Made by a program: the position numbers and the translations under genes. A DNA stretch of 64,000 bases, taken from NCBI RefSeq assembly GCF_004295345.1, contig NZ_CP036200.1:1426001-1490000 (forward strand). Direction: 5' to 3'. Positions 57,088-64,000 of the stretch are shown here, one piece after another. How positions within the stretch are numbered: position 1 is the first letter of the stretch; the number at the start of each line of letters is the position of its first letter. This DNA is from Shewanella maritima. GTDB lineage: Bacteria; Pseudomonadota; Gammaproteobacteria; Enterobacterales; Shewanellaceae. The notes under the pieces were generated by a model. The model did not search any database. It saw nothing but the letters and a program-made list of their open reading frames with translations, and was not told the origin of the DNA.

Positions 57088-58503
57088 ATTTTTCGCCGTA
57101 TTAGTCAATTCTGCAAACAGCTATTTGATTCATCAGCTGACGAGCAAGCAGAAGAAACACAATTACAAGCAGATGCATCTGGCCTGACAATTGTGGCTAG
57201 AAATAATCACGACATTTCCCGTCGTCAAATTAGTGAGAATGCGCTCAAGGTACTTTATCGTCTGCACAAATCTGGCTTTCAGGCTTATCTAGTCGGTGGC
57301 GGCGTGCGCGATATTCTTTTGGGTCTTGAACCGAAAGATTTTGATGTAGTCACCAATGCGACACCTGAAGAAATTAAGCGCTTATTTAGGAATTGCCGTT
57401 TAGTTGGCCGCCGTTTTCGTCTGGCGCACATTGTATTTGGTCGCGACGTTATTGAAGTTGCGACTTTACGTGGTCATCACGAAAGCAATGGCAACAACGA
57501 CAAAGTATCGAAATCGAATGCTCAAGGTCGCCTACTAAGAGACAACGTATATGGCACGATTGATGAAGATGCCGAGCGCCGCGACTTCTCTGTAAACGCC
57601 TTATATTACGATATCAGTGATTACTCAATTCACAGTTACTCAGGCGGTATTCAAGATCTCGACCAACGCATCATTCGCTTAATTGGCGATCCTGAAACGC
57701 GCTACCGTGAAGACCCTGTGCGTATGCTGCGTGCAGTGCGCTTTGCAACCAAGCTTGATATGCAAATTGAGCCGCGCACCGCAGAGCCAATTCGCGAGCT
57801 TGCACCACTACTAAAAGGTATCCCCGCTGCGCGCATGTACGAAGAAGTGCTTAAGCTATTCTTCTCAGGCAAGGCTGCAGCTAACCTTGAAATGATGCAA
57901 GACTTTGATTTGTTTGAGCCATTGTTCCCACAAATCGATGCATTATTACAAGACTCACCAAAAGGCAGCATGGCAAAAATGCTTGATGCTGTGATGCGTA
58001 ATACTGACTTACGTGTGGCGCAGGACAAACCGGTCACGCCGGCATTTTTCTACGCAGCTCTGCTGTGGTACCCGCTCAAGCAACGCGCCGATGATATCGC
58101 GCTAGAAAGCGGTTTAAGTATTTACGATGCTAATGTCGCCGCGATGGGCGATGTAATGGAGCAGCAGTGCCGCACCATTAGTATCCCGCGCCGCTTTAGC
58201 ACTCCAGCTAAGGATATCTGGCAGCTACAACTGCGCCTAGAGCGCAGCCAAAGTGCGCGCGCATTCAAGTTACTTGAACACCCTAAATTCCGCGCAGCTT
58301 ATGACTTATTGCTGCTACGCGCTGAAGCTGAAGGTGGCACAGCCGCTAAGGTTGCTAGCTGGTGGACAAGCTTTGTTGAAGGTGACGAGCAAACTCGCAG
58401 CGACATGGTTAAAAAAGGCAAAGGCAACCAGCGCAACCGCAATGCGCAGCAACGTCGTCGCCGCAGAAAACCCGCCAATAAGAAACCTGCAGGCGAGTCG
58501 TAA
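57088..58503 (+). CDS. pcnB: Poly(A) polymerase I PcnB with a probable AUU start
   Basis: PcnB adds poly(A) tails to RNA 3' ends and promotes their decay. The 471-residue protein has GGGVRDILLGLEPKDFDVVT near residue 70 (nucleotidyltransferase signature with its catalytic Asps), RRFRLAHIVFG, and a very basic C-terminal tail. The frame is open upstream of the first ATG-like start (GTG at 57193): ATT at 57088 with GAGGTG 4-7 bases upstream gives FRRISQFCK, like E. coli MFTRVANFC. E. coli pcnB is known to start at AUU, so the same noncanonical start is likely conserved here. Downstream starts would lose the N-terminal arm. Confidence 0.9.
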   Translation: MFRRISQFCKQLFDSSADEQAEETQLQADASGLTIVARNNHDISRRQISENALKVLYRLHKSGFQAYLVGGGVRDILLGLEPKDFDVVTNATPEEIKRLFRNCRLVGRRFRLAHIVFGRDVIEVATLRGHHESNGNNDKVSKSNAQGRLLRDNVYGTIDEDAERRDFSVNALYYDISDYSIHSYSGGIQDLDQRIIRLIGDPETRYREDPVRMLRAVRFATKLDMQIEPRTAEPIRELAPLLKGIPAARMYEEVLKLFFSGKAAANLEMMQDFDLFEPLFPQIDALLQDSPKGSMAKMLDAVMRNTDLRVAQDKPVTPAFFYAALLWYPLKQRADDIALESGLSIYDANVAAMGDVMEQQCRTISIPRRFSTPAKDIWQLQLRLERSQSARAFKLLEHPKFRAAYDLLLLRAEAEGGTAAKVASWWTSFVEGDEQTRSDMVKKGKGNQRNRNAQQRRRRRKPANKKPAGES

Positions 58504-58533
58504 CCGGCGCGCCTGTTAAAGAGTTATCTGTAC

Positions 58534-59033
58534 GTGAGTAATCAACAAGCACATAATCTGGTTTATATCGCACTGGGCGCTAATCTTGATAGCCCTAGTG
58601 CCCAGCTTGATAATGCCGTTGCGGCGATGAAAGCCTTAAGCCTCGATGGTGAAATTCAAGTCTCCAGCTATTACCGCTCAGTGCCTATGGGTGATGTTGA
58701 GCAGCCAGATTATGTTAATGCAGTAGCTTGCTTTATCACTCAACTCGCACCAATTGAATTACTCGATGCGCTGCAGCAAATTGAGCTTAATCAAGGCCGC
58801 GAACGCCTAGTTCGCTGGGGACCACGCACCTTAGATTTAGATATTTTGCTCTATAATCAACAAACCATTGAGCTACCTAGGCTCACCGTGCCCCACTACG
58901 GTATGAAGCAGCGTAGTTTTGTTCTTGTTCCCTTGAAGAAATATCACCCGAACTAACCTTGCCTTGTGGCAGCTCAATCAATAAGCTAGTCAATCAAACT
59001 ATGCGAGACGAGCTACAAAAACTGCCCGCTTAA
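58534..59033 (+). CDS. folK: HPPK FolK, frameshifted near the C-terminus
   Basis: FolK pyrophosphorylates 6-hydroxymethyl-dihydropterin in folate synthesis. From the GTG at 58534 the protein has the family segments YIALGANLDSP, RVRWGPRTLDLD-type (RLVRWGPRTLDLDILLY) and TVPHYGMKQRSFVLVPL, then shifts into KKYHPN and stops at 58956 (140 residues). One extra C in the CCC at 58930-58932 restores EEISPELTLPCGSSINKL and runs to 59033, giving 166 residues (E. coli 159). The deletion would remove the last quarter of the protein; a sequencing error is more likely. It lies between pcnB and panB as in E. coli. Confidence 0.9.
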
Positions 59034-59110
59034 GTTTATCAAATGCCCTACTAGGGTTAAGCTGCATGCAGATATCCCTCGCAACAATCAAATGTAATTA
59101 AGAGTCCATT

Positions 59111-59905
59111 ATGTCTAAAGTTACCAGTTCAACCTTGATGAAGTTTAAACAAGAAGGTAAAAAATTTACCGCGTTGACCGCCTACGACGCTAGCTTTGCT
59201 GGCGCTTTTGACAGTGAAGGCATTGATGTACTACTTGTCGGTGACTCTATGGGTATGGTGCTACAAGGCCATAGCGACACCCTACCTGTCACAGTCGATG
59301 ATATTGCCTACCACACAGCTTGCGTACGCCGCGGTATTGAGCGCACCTTGCTGATCGCTGACATGCCATTTATGAGCTACGCCACCCCAGAGCAAACTAT
59401 GCAGAATGCGACCAAGCTAATGCAAGCTGGCGCCGCTATGGTTAAAGTTGAAGGTGGTGAGTGGCTGCTAGAAAGCGTAAAAATGCTAACTGAGCGCGGT
59501 ATTCCAGTGTGTGCTCACCTAGGCTTAACGCCTCAGTCAGTACATGTGTTTGGTGGTTTTAAAGTGCAAGGCCGCGACAATGAAAATGCCCAGCGCATTA
59601 TTAATGAAGCCAAAGCCATGGAACAAGCCGGCGCACAGTTATTAGTGCTTGAGTGCATCCCTGCACAGCTTGCTAAAACCATTACTGAAGAGTTGACTAT
59701 TCCCGTGATAGGTATTGGCGCAGGTAAAGATACAGACGGCCAAATCCTAGTGATGCACGATGTATTAGGTATTTCTAGCGGCTATATTCCGCGTTTCTCT
59801 AAGAACTACCTAAAGCAAACTGGTGAAATTCGCGCAGCGGTAAAAGCCTACATTGAAGAAGTTGAACAAGGTATCTTCCCAGGTGAAGAGCACACCTTTA
59901 ACTAA
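59111..59905 (+). CDS. panB: 3-methyl-2-oxobutanoate hydroxymethyltransferase PanB
   Basis: PanB transfers a one-carbon unit to alpha-ketoisovalerate, the first committed step of pantothenate synthesis. The 264-residue protein (same as E. coli) has [15 protein letters not shown], the active-site [12 protein letters not shown], the metal-ligand region [19 protein letters not shown], and [17 protein letters not shown] near the C-terminus. The ATG at 59111 is the clear start. A terminator lies between it and panC. Confidence 0.97.
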   Translation: MSKVTSSTLMKFKQEGKKFTALTAYDASFAGAFDSEGIDVLLVGDSMGMVLQGHSDTLPVTVDDIAYHTACVRRGIERTLLIADMPFMSYATPEQTMQNATKLMQAGAAMVKVEGGEWLLESVKMLTERGIPVCAHLGLTPQSVHVFGGFKVQGRDNENAQRIINEAKAMEQAGAQLLVLECIPAQLAKTITEELTIPVIGIGAGKDTDGQILVMHDVLGISSGYIPRFSKNYLKQTGEIRAAVKAYIEEVEQGIFPGEEHTFN

Positions 59906-59920
59906 TTTAAGTAGAAATCC

Positions 59921-59950
59921 ATGCGCCTACTAATCTCAGGCGCATTTTAT
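59921..59950 (+). terminator. Terminator after panB
   Basis: ATGCGCCT (59921-59928) and AGGCGCAT (59938-59945) form an 8-bp stem, followed by TTTATT. It may attenuate panB-panC readthrough. Confidence 0.75.
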
Positions 59951-60036
59951 TACCACCGCTTTATACACGATAAGCGACTAGTAACAAGCGAAACATCAAC
60001 CTCAATTCAACACCCTCGTTTATTTAAGAGTGTCCC

Positions 60037-60885
60037 ATGAAAACGATTTCCAGCATCCAAGATATTCGTCAGCAAGTTAGCCAATGGAAACAACAAGGCA
60101 AGAAAGTCGCATTTGTACCGACTATGGGCAACTTACACCAAGGTCACCTAACCCTGGTTAAAAATGCCAAACAACAAGCTGACGTTGTAGTGGTTTCTAT
60201 TTTTGTAAACCCGATGCAATTTGGCCAAAACGAAGACTTTGACGGCTACCCGCGCACTTATGAGCAAGACAGTAAAGCACTGATTGAAGTTGGCGCGGAC
60301 TTACTGTTTATGCCAACTCCAGACATCATCTACCCGAAAGGATTAGATAAGCAAACCTTTATCGAAGTGCCTGAAATTGGCGATGAGTTTTGCGGCGCCA
60401 CTCGCCCAGGACATTTTCGCGGCGTTGCCACTGTGGTAAACAAGCTATTTAATATCGTTCAACCTGATGTTGCACTATTTGGTCGCAAAGATTTTCAGCA
60501 ATTGCTCATCATCAAAACCATGGTCGAAGATCTATCAATGCCAATTGAGATCATCGGCGTTGATACCATTCGTGAGCCATCGGGTCTGGCTATGAGCTCT
60601 CGCAATGGCTATCTAACGGCTGATGAAAAGCAACGTGCAGCCAAACTCAAACAAGCTATGGACCACATAGCACAAGGGCTACAGCAAGGTGAGGAGCTAG
60701 CAACCGTTCGCCAGCACGCAATCGAGATGATTGAACAAGTCGGCTTCAAGCTCGACTATATCGAGGTTCGCAGCGCAATGACGCTAAAACCTGCTAATGC
60801 GGGCGATAAACAGCTAGTTATCTTAGCCGCAGCCTATCTAGGTAAAGCACGCCTGATTGATAATATGGTTTTCGAGCTTAAATAG
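60037..60885 (+). CDS. panC: Pantothenate synthetase PanC
   Basis: PanC joins pantoate and beta-alanine with ATP to make pantothenate. The 282-residue protein (E. coli 283) has the HIGH-like [10 protein letters not shown] near residue 29, the active-site [26 protein letters not shown] and the C-terminal SSRNGYLT. It follows panB by 131 bases, across a terminator-like hairpin, and shares its pathway. Confidence 0.97.
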   Translation: MKTISSIQDIRQQVSQWKQQGKKVAFVPTMGNLHQGHLTLVKNAKQQADVVVVSIFVNPMQFGQNEDFDGYPRTYEQDSKALIEVGADLLFMPTPDIIYPKGLDKQTFIEVPEIGDEFCGATRPGHFRGVATVVNKLFNIVQPDVALFGRKDFQQLLIIKTMVEDLSMPIEIIGVDTIREPSGLAMSSRNGYLTADEKQRAAKLKQAMDHIAQGLQQGEELATVRQHAIEMIEQVGFKLDYIEVRSAMTLKPANAGDKQLVILAAAYLGKARLIDNMVFELK

Positions 60886-61187
60886 TCTGCAACATTAACT
60901 CATATTATCAGCACAATAAATGTAACTAAATGCTTACTCGCGCTGCTTGTAAGCATTTAAAAAACATTAAAAAATCTATAATTCCCGCAATAAAAACATT
61001 GTTAAAAAACTGGTTTTATCGTTAAAATTAAGCCATAGTGATCGATAGCCTTGTTAGTCGCTTATACTAAATAAGGTAGCTCTCACGTAAAAATACCGGA
61101 GTTAATGGAATATCTTCAATACGATCCCTACGTGAAGGCTATACTGTCTGGAACACATATCGTTAGCAAAAGGACCTGTCGCCCCCT
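60886..61187. other. Intergenic region after panC
   Basis: This 302-bp stretch holds AAATGCTTAC (60928-60937) paired with GTAAGCATTT (60949-60958), a 10-bp hairpin whose 3' side is followed by A rather than T, so not a standard plus-strand terminator. An unconvincing small frame from 61105 is discussed among the rejected items. The promoter of the DUF4124-like gene is expected here. Confidence 0.5.
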
Positions 61188-61712
61188 ATGGCAACTCGAC
61201 TGTTTTTTATACTCGCTCTAATTCTGCCCTGCTTAGCTCAGGCGGATACGAGTACCATTTACAAATGTATGAAAAACAATAAAGTCGTTTTCAGCCACAC
61301 AGTGTGCCCACAAGAATTCCGCCAGCACAAAATTGAATACGAGTTAGGCATCGCCACCGAAACCGATTCCGACAAGAAGAAAGTCAAAAACGATCCACTG
61401 AAAGCCCTGTTAAAGAAGCAAACCATTTCTAGAGAAAAACTTTTGCAGTTACTGGATGGTGAGATCTATCGCTTAAAGCAAGAAAACAGTTACTTTGAAA
61501 TTTTGCGTGCCAGTGAAGTACAAAAGTTAGACAGAAAACACTACTGGCAAAGTAAAGAAAAAGACGACCCAAGCTATGGGCTAGAGCTGGAAGAAATTAA
61601 TCAACGCTTTGACGATTTAACCAATAACAACCTCAGTGTGATCAAATTGCTTAATCAGCACAAAATGAAGATTTCGGCCGAGACACCACCAGACTTACTA
61701 ATGAGTCAGTAA
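61188..61712 (+). CDS. Secreted DUF4124-like protein
   Basis: A 174-residue exported protein. The signal peptide (MATRLFFILALILPCLAQA) is followed by TIYKCMKNNKVVFSHTVCP, the Cys-containing motif of DUF4124 proteins, in which the domain is short and often linked to envelope proteins. Residues about 60-130 form a charged, helical region. I do not know the function. The start ATG at 61188 begins the signal peptide but its Shine-Dalgarno is poorly spaced. It is isolated from other genes on its strand. Confidence 0.78.
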   Translation: MATRLFFILALILPCLAQADTSTIYKCMKNNKVVFSHTVCPQEFRQHKIEYELGIATETDSDKKKVKNDPLKALLKKQTISREKLLQLLDGEIYRLKQENSYFEILRASEVQKLDRKHYWQSKEKDDPSYGLELEEINQRFDDLTNNNLSVIKLLNQHKMKISAETPPDLLMSQ

Positions 61713-61723
61713 ACTTAAATAGC

Positions 61724-61752
61724 AAAAGAGCAGCCATTGGCTGCTCTTTTTG
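61724..61752 (+). terminator. Bidirectional terminator between the DUF4124-like gene and yheV
   Basis: AAGAGCAGCC and GGCTGCTCTT form a 10-bp stem with an ATT loop, flanked by A on the left and TTTTT on the right, so it can terminate both convergent genes. Confidence 0.88.
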
Positions 61753-61772
61753 TTTACCGCGAATATGCTATG

Positions 61773-61970
61773 TTATTCAGGCTTAAACACACCAATCATG
61801 GCACCGCTAGACTGCTTAGCGACAGCCTGATCAGCTTGCTGCTCTCGGTAATCACAATCTGTGCATTCAACGGTTTCAATACCATTGTCCATAAACAGCA
61901 CAATACTATCCTGGGCGCCGCATTTTGGGCATTTAGCCCCAGCTACAAAGCGTTTTTTTACTCGTGCCAT
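61773..61970 (-). CDS. yheV: YheV zinc-ribbon protein
   Basis: A 65-residue protein (E. coli YheV 66) with a C-terminal zinc-ribbon arrangement: KCPKCGAQD and ECTDCDYRE, two CxxC pairs. It begins MARVKKRFVAGAKCP. The function is unknown. In E. coli it lies near yheS and kefB; here it is divergent from yheS. The gene is short but the family pattern is clear. Confidence 0.9.
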   Translation of the reverse strand: MARVKKRFVAGAKCPKCGAQDSIVLFMDNGIETVECTDCDYREQQADQAVAKQSSGAMIGVFKPE

Positions 61971-62119
61971 ATATCACTCTTGTTGTTTTTAGTTATCTAT
62001 ATTGATGCTAAGCACTATTTTGCCACGTTTTAATAGCTCACCACCAATATTGTGGGAAAAAACTGCGCCTTTGGGGTATCATGCGCCCCATATTCGATAT
62101 CTAAGCCAAGTAGTTTTTC

Positions 62120-64000
62120 ATGATCAACATTAGCCAAGCCCAGCTTATCCGTGGCAGCAAAACCTTACTCAATGAAGCCTCACTGACAGTCTACCCAGGA
62201 CATAAGGTTGGGCTTGTGGGCGCTAATGGCACAGGTAAATCGTCACTGCTTGCGTTAATTAAAGGACAGCTACAACTCGACAAAGGTGAATTCAACATAC
62301 CTAGCGGCTGGCAAATTGCCTCGGTAGCTCAGGAAACACCGGCGCTGGATACCAGTGCAATTGAGTATGTCATTGATGGCGACGTTGAATATCGTCAGCT
62401 AGAGCAGCAATTACATGCAGCTCAACAAGCCGACGATGGTAATGCCATCGCGCTAATTCACGGCAAGATTGATGCGATTGGTGGCTATGCGATTCATGCT
62501 CGAGCGGGCGCACTACTAGCAGGGCTTGGCTTTAGTGAAACGGAACAAAACAATCCAGTTAAGAGCTTTTCCGGTGGTTGGCGTATGCGCCTTAACCTGG
62601 CTCAAGCACTGCTGTGCCGCTCAGACTTATTACTACTCGATGAGCCAACCAACCACTTAGACTTAGACACTACATACTGGCTAGAAGGCTGGATTAAAAC
62701 CTACCAGGGCACCTTAATCTTAATTAGTCACGACCGTGATTTTATCGACGGTATTGTTGATGAAATCGTGCATGTTGAGCATCACTTACTCAATTATTAC
62801 AAGGGTAACTACACCGCCTTTGAACGTATTCGCGCAGAGCGCATGGCGCAGCAACAAGTAGCCTATGAGCGTCAGCAAAAAGAGCGCGCGCATATGCAGT
62901 CATTCGTTGACCGCTTTCGCTACAAAGCCAGTAAAGCAAAGCAGGCGCAAAGCCGCCTAAAAGCACTGGAAAAGATGACCGAGCTAATGCCATCTCATGC
63001 TCAGAGCCCATTTACCATGGAATTTAAAGCGCCAGATGCTTTGCCTAATCCGCTCGTGGCCATGGAGCAAGTTGCCGCTGGTTATGGTGACAAAACCATC
63101 CTTAATAAGGTACAGCTCAATCTGGTACCCGGCGCGCGCATTGGTTTACTCGGGCGCAATGGCGCAGGTAAATCAACACTGATTAAATTACTTGCCGGGC
63201 AACTTGAAGCGCAATCAGGTAAATACCAGCCAAACCCTGGGCTCAATATTGGTTATTTTGCTCAGCATCAGGTTGAGTTTTTGCATCTGGATGAAACGCC
63301 AATGCAGCATCTTGCACGACTAGCTCCCAATGCCAAAGAGCAAGAGCTGCGCAACTTCCTTGGCGGATTTGGATTTGACGGCGATATGGCTCTGTCGGTT
63401 GTAAAACCATTTTCTGGCGGTGAAAAAGCCCGTTTGGTGCTGGCACTATTGGTATGGCAGCGCCCTAACCTACTGCTGCTCGATGAACCGACCAACCACT
63501 TAGATTTAGAAATGCGTCATGCACTTACCGTAGCCCTGCAAACCTTTGAGGGCGCAATGGTCATTGTATCGCACGACCGTCACTTATTGCGCCTAAGCTG
63601 CAGTGACTACTATTTAGTTGATAGCGGTGAAGTCACTCCTTTCAATGGCGATTTAGATGATTATCACCAATGGCTGCTAGATGCAGCCAAAGCCGCAGCA
63701 GCGAGCGAGAGCAGCTCAACTAAGGAATCTGCACCACAGATTGATAAAAAGCAGCAAAAGCGTTTAGAGGCTGAATTACGTCAAAAGCTATCTCCGCTGA
63801 AGAAAAAGCAAGCCAAGCTAGAAAAAGACCAAGAAAAATGGTCAACACGCTTGAGCGAACTTGAAACCCAATTAGCTGATACCAGCATTTACGATGCCGA
63901 GAACAAGGCAAAGCTCACCAAGGTACTGGACGAGCGAGTTGAGCTTACGCAGGCGATGGAAGAAAGCGAAATGGACTGGCTAGAGCTTCAAGAAAGTATT
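62120..64000 (+). CDS. yheS: ABC-F family ATPase YheS (runs off the window end)
   Basis: YheS is a soluble ABC-F protein, an ATPase that acts on ribosomes and relieves stalling. The frame is open from the ATG at 62120 to the last base (627 codons), so only about 10 residues are missing compared with E. coli (637). It has two ATPase domains: Walker A GANGTGKSS and GRNGAGKST, signature SGGWR and SGGEKAR, and DEPTNHLD in both. The linker and C-terminal charged coiled coil match the family. It is divergent from yheV. Confidence 0.96.
   Translation, partial: MINISQAQLIRGSKTLLNEASLTVYPGHKVGLVGANGTGKSSLLALIKGQLQLDKGEFNIPSGWQIASVAQETPALDTSAIEYVIDGDVEYRQLEQQLHAAQQADDGNAIALIHGKIDAIGGYAIHARAGALLAGLGFSETEQNNPVKSFSGGWRMRLNLAQALLCRSDLLLLDEPTNHLDLDTTYWLEGWIKTYQGTLILISHDRDFIDGIVDEIVHVEHHLLNYYKGNYTAFERIRAERMAQQQVAYERQQKERAHMQSFVDRFRYKASKAKQAQSRLKALEKMTELMPSHAQSPFTMEFKAPDALPNPLVAMEQVAAGYGDKTILNKVQLNLVPGARIGLLGRNGAGKSTLIKLLAGQLEAQSGKYQPNPGLNIGYFAQHQVEFLHLDETPMQHLARLAPNAKEQELRNFLGGFGFDGDMALSVVKPFSGGEKARLVLALLVWQRPNLLLLDEPTNHLDLEMRHALTVALQTFEGAMVIVSHDRHLLRLSCSDYYLVDSGEVTPFNGDLDDYHQWLLDAAKAAAASESSSTKESAPQIDKKQQKRLEAELRQKLSPLKKKQAKLEKDQEKWSTRLSELETQLADTSIYDAENKAKLTKVLDERVELTQAMEESEMDWLELQESI

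Noticed and set aside
61105..61221. Small frame starting MEYLQYDPYV just upstream of the DUF4124-like gene, near a CCCCC run
   Set aside because: The ribosome site is too close to the ATG, and the downstream gene has its own signal-peptide start. A sixth homopolymer error joining the two is possible but unsupported.

Overview
The window comes from a gammaproteobacterial chromosome, most likely Shewanella or a close relative in the Alteromonadales. Gene content, protein similarity and gene order match the conserved core of that group, and base composition is moderate. There are no insertion sequences, prophage genes, CRISPR arrays or rRNA genes. Most of the window is housekeeping DNA in blocks that keep the Escherichia coli order.

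Layout. 1-1811: the end of a membrane transporter, a TIGR03899-like protein and a degenerate PilZ-like protein. 2363-3459: eight minus-strand tRNA genes (transcribed Met-Leu-Gln-Gln-Met-Leu-Gln-Leu) behind one strong promoter. 3679-5430: ychF and pth. 5561-13317: ubiF divergent from miaB-ybeZ-ybeY-corC-lnt. 13307-16171: a lone type IV pilin-like gene, a long gene-poor stretch, a glycine-zipper lipoprotein and two small minus-strand genes. 16292-30957: leuS-lptE-holA-nadD, then rsfS-rlmH-mrdA-mrdB-mltB-rlpA-dacA, then ybeD-lipB-lipA; this is the tRNA charging, cell elongation, peptidoglycan and lipoate block found near 14 min in E. coli. 30958-36408: a repeat-rich spacer, rimI, holD, a GAF-GGDEF cyclase and glnE. 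36442-43362: an accessory envelope cluster (lipoprotein, DUF350, membrane-bound spermidine-synthase-like protein, DUF2170, PspA, DUF2491, a small possible regulator, and a potassium channel). 43387-52330: two c-di-GMP proteins flanking mrcB and hrpB. 52541-60885: thpR, pepB, sfsA, dksA, gluQ, pcnB, folK, panB, panC. 61188-64000: a DUF4124-like protein, yheV, and yheS running off the end.

The most interesting system is the 36.4-42.5 kb cluster. It resembles E. coli yjfIJKL with an added spermidine-synthase-like enzyme and lipoprotein. Its two transcription units carry the same 13-bp palindrome (GACATATTATGTC), once before the lipoprotein gene and twice before the DUF2170-PspA unit, placed over or just after promoter-like hexamers. 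The last gene of the second unit encodes a protein with two ribbon-helix-helix-like segments and could be the regulator; that is inference.

The main caution is sequence quality. Five conserved genes (corC, lnt, glnE, hrpB, folK) are each broken by loss of exactly one base in a run of G or C, and restoring that base gives a normal full-length protein each time. This looks like homopolymer undercalling rather than gene decay. Other notable points are a probable AUU start codon in pcnB, a nested 121-bp inverted-repeat element at 49810-49930, and imperfect 117-bp direct repeats flanking a hairpin-rich core at 31024-31470.
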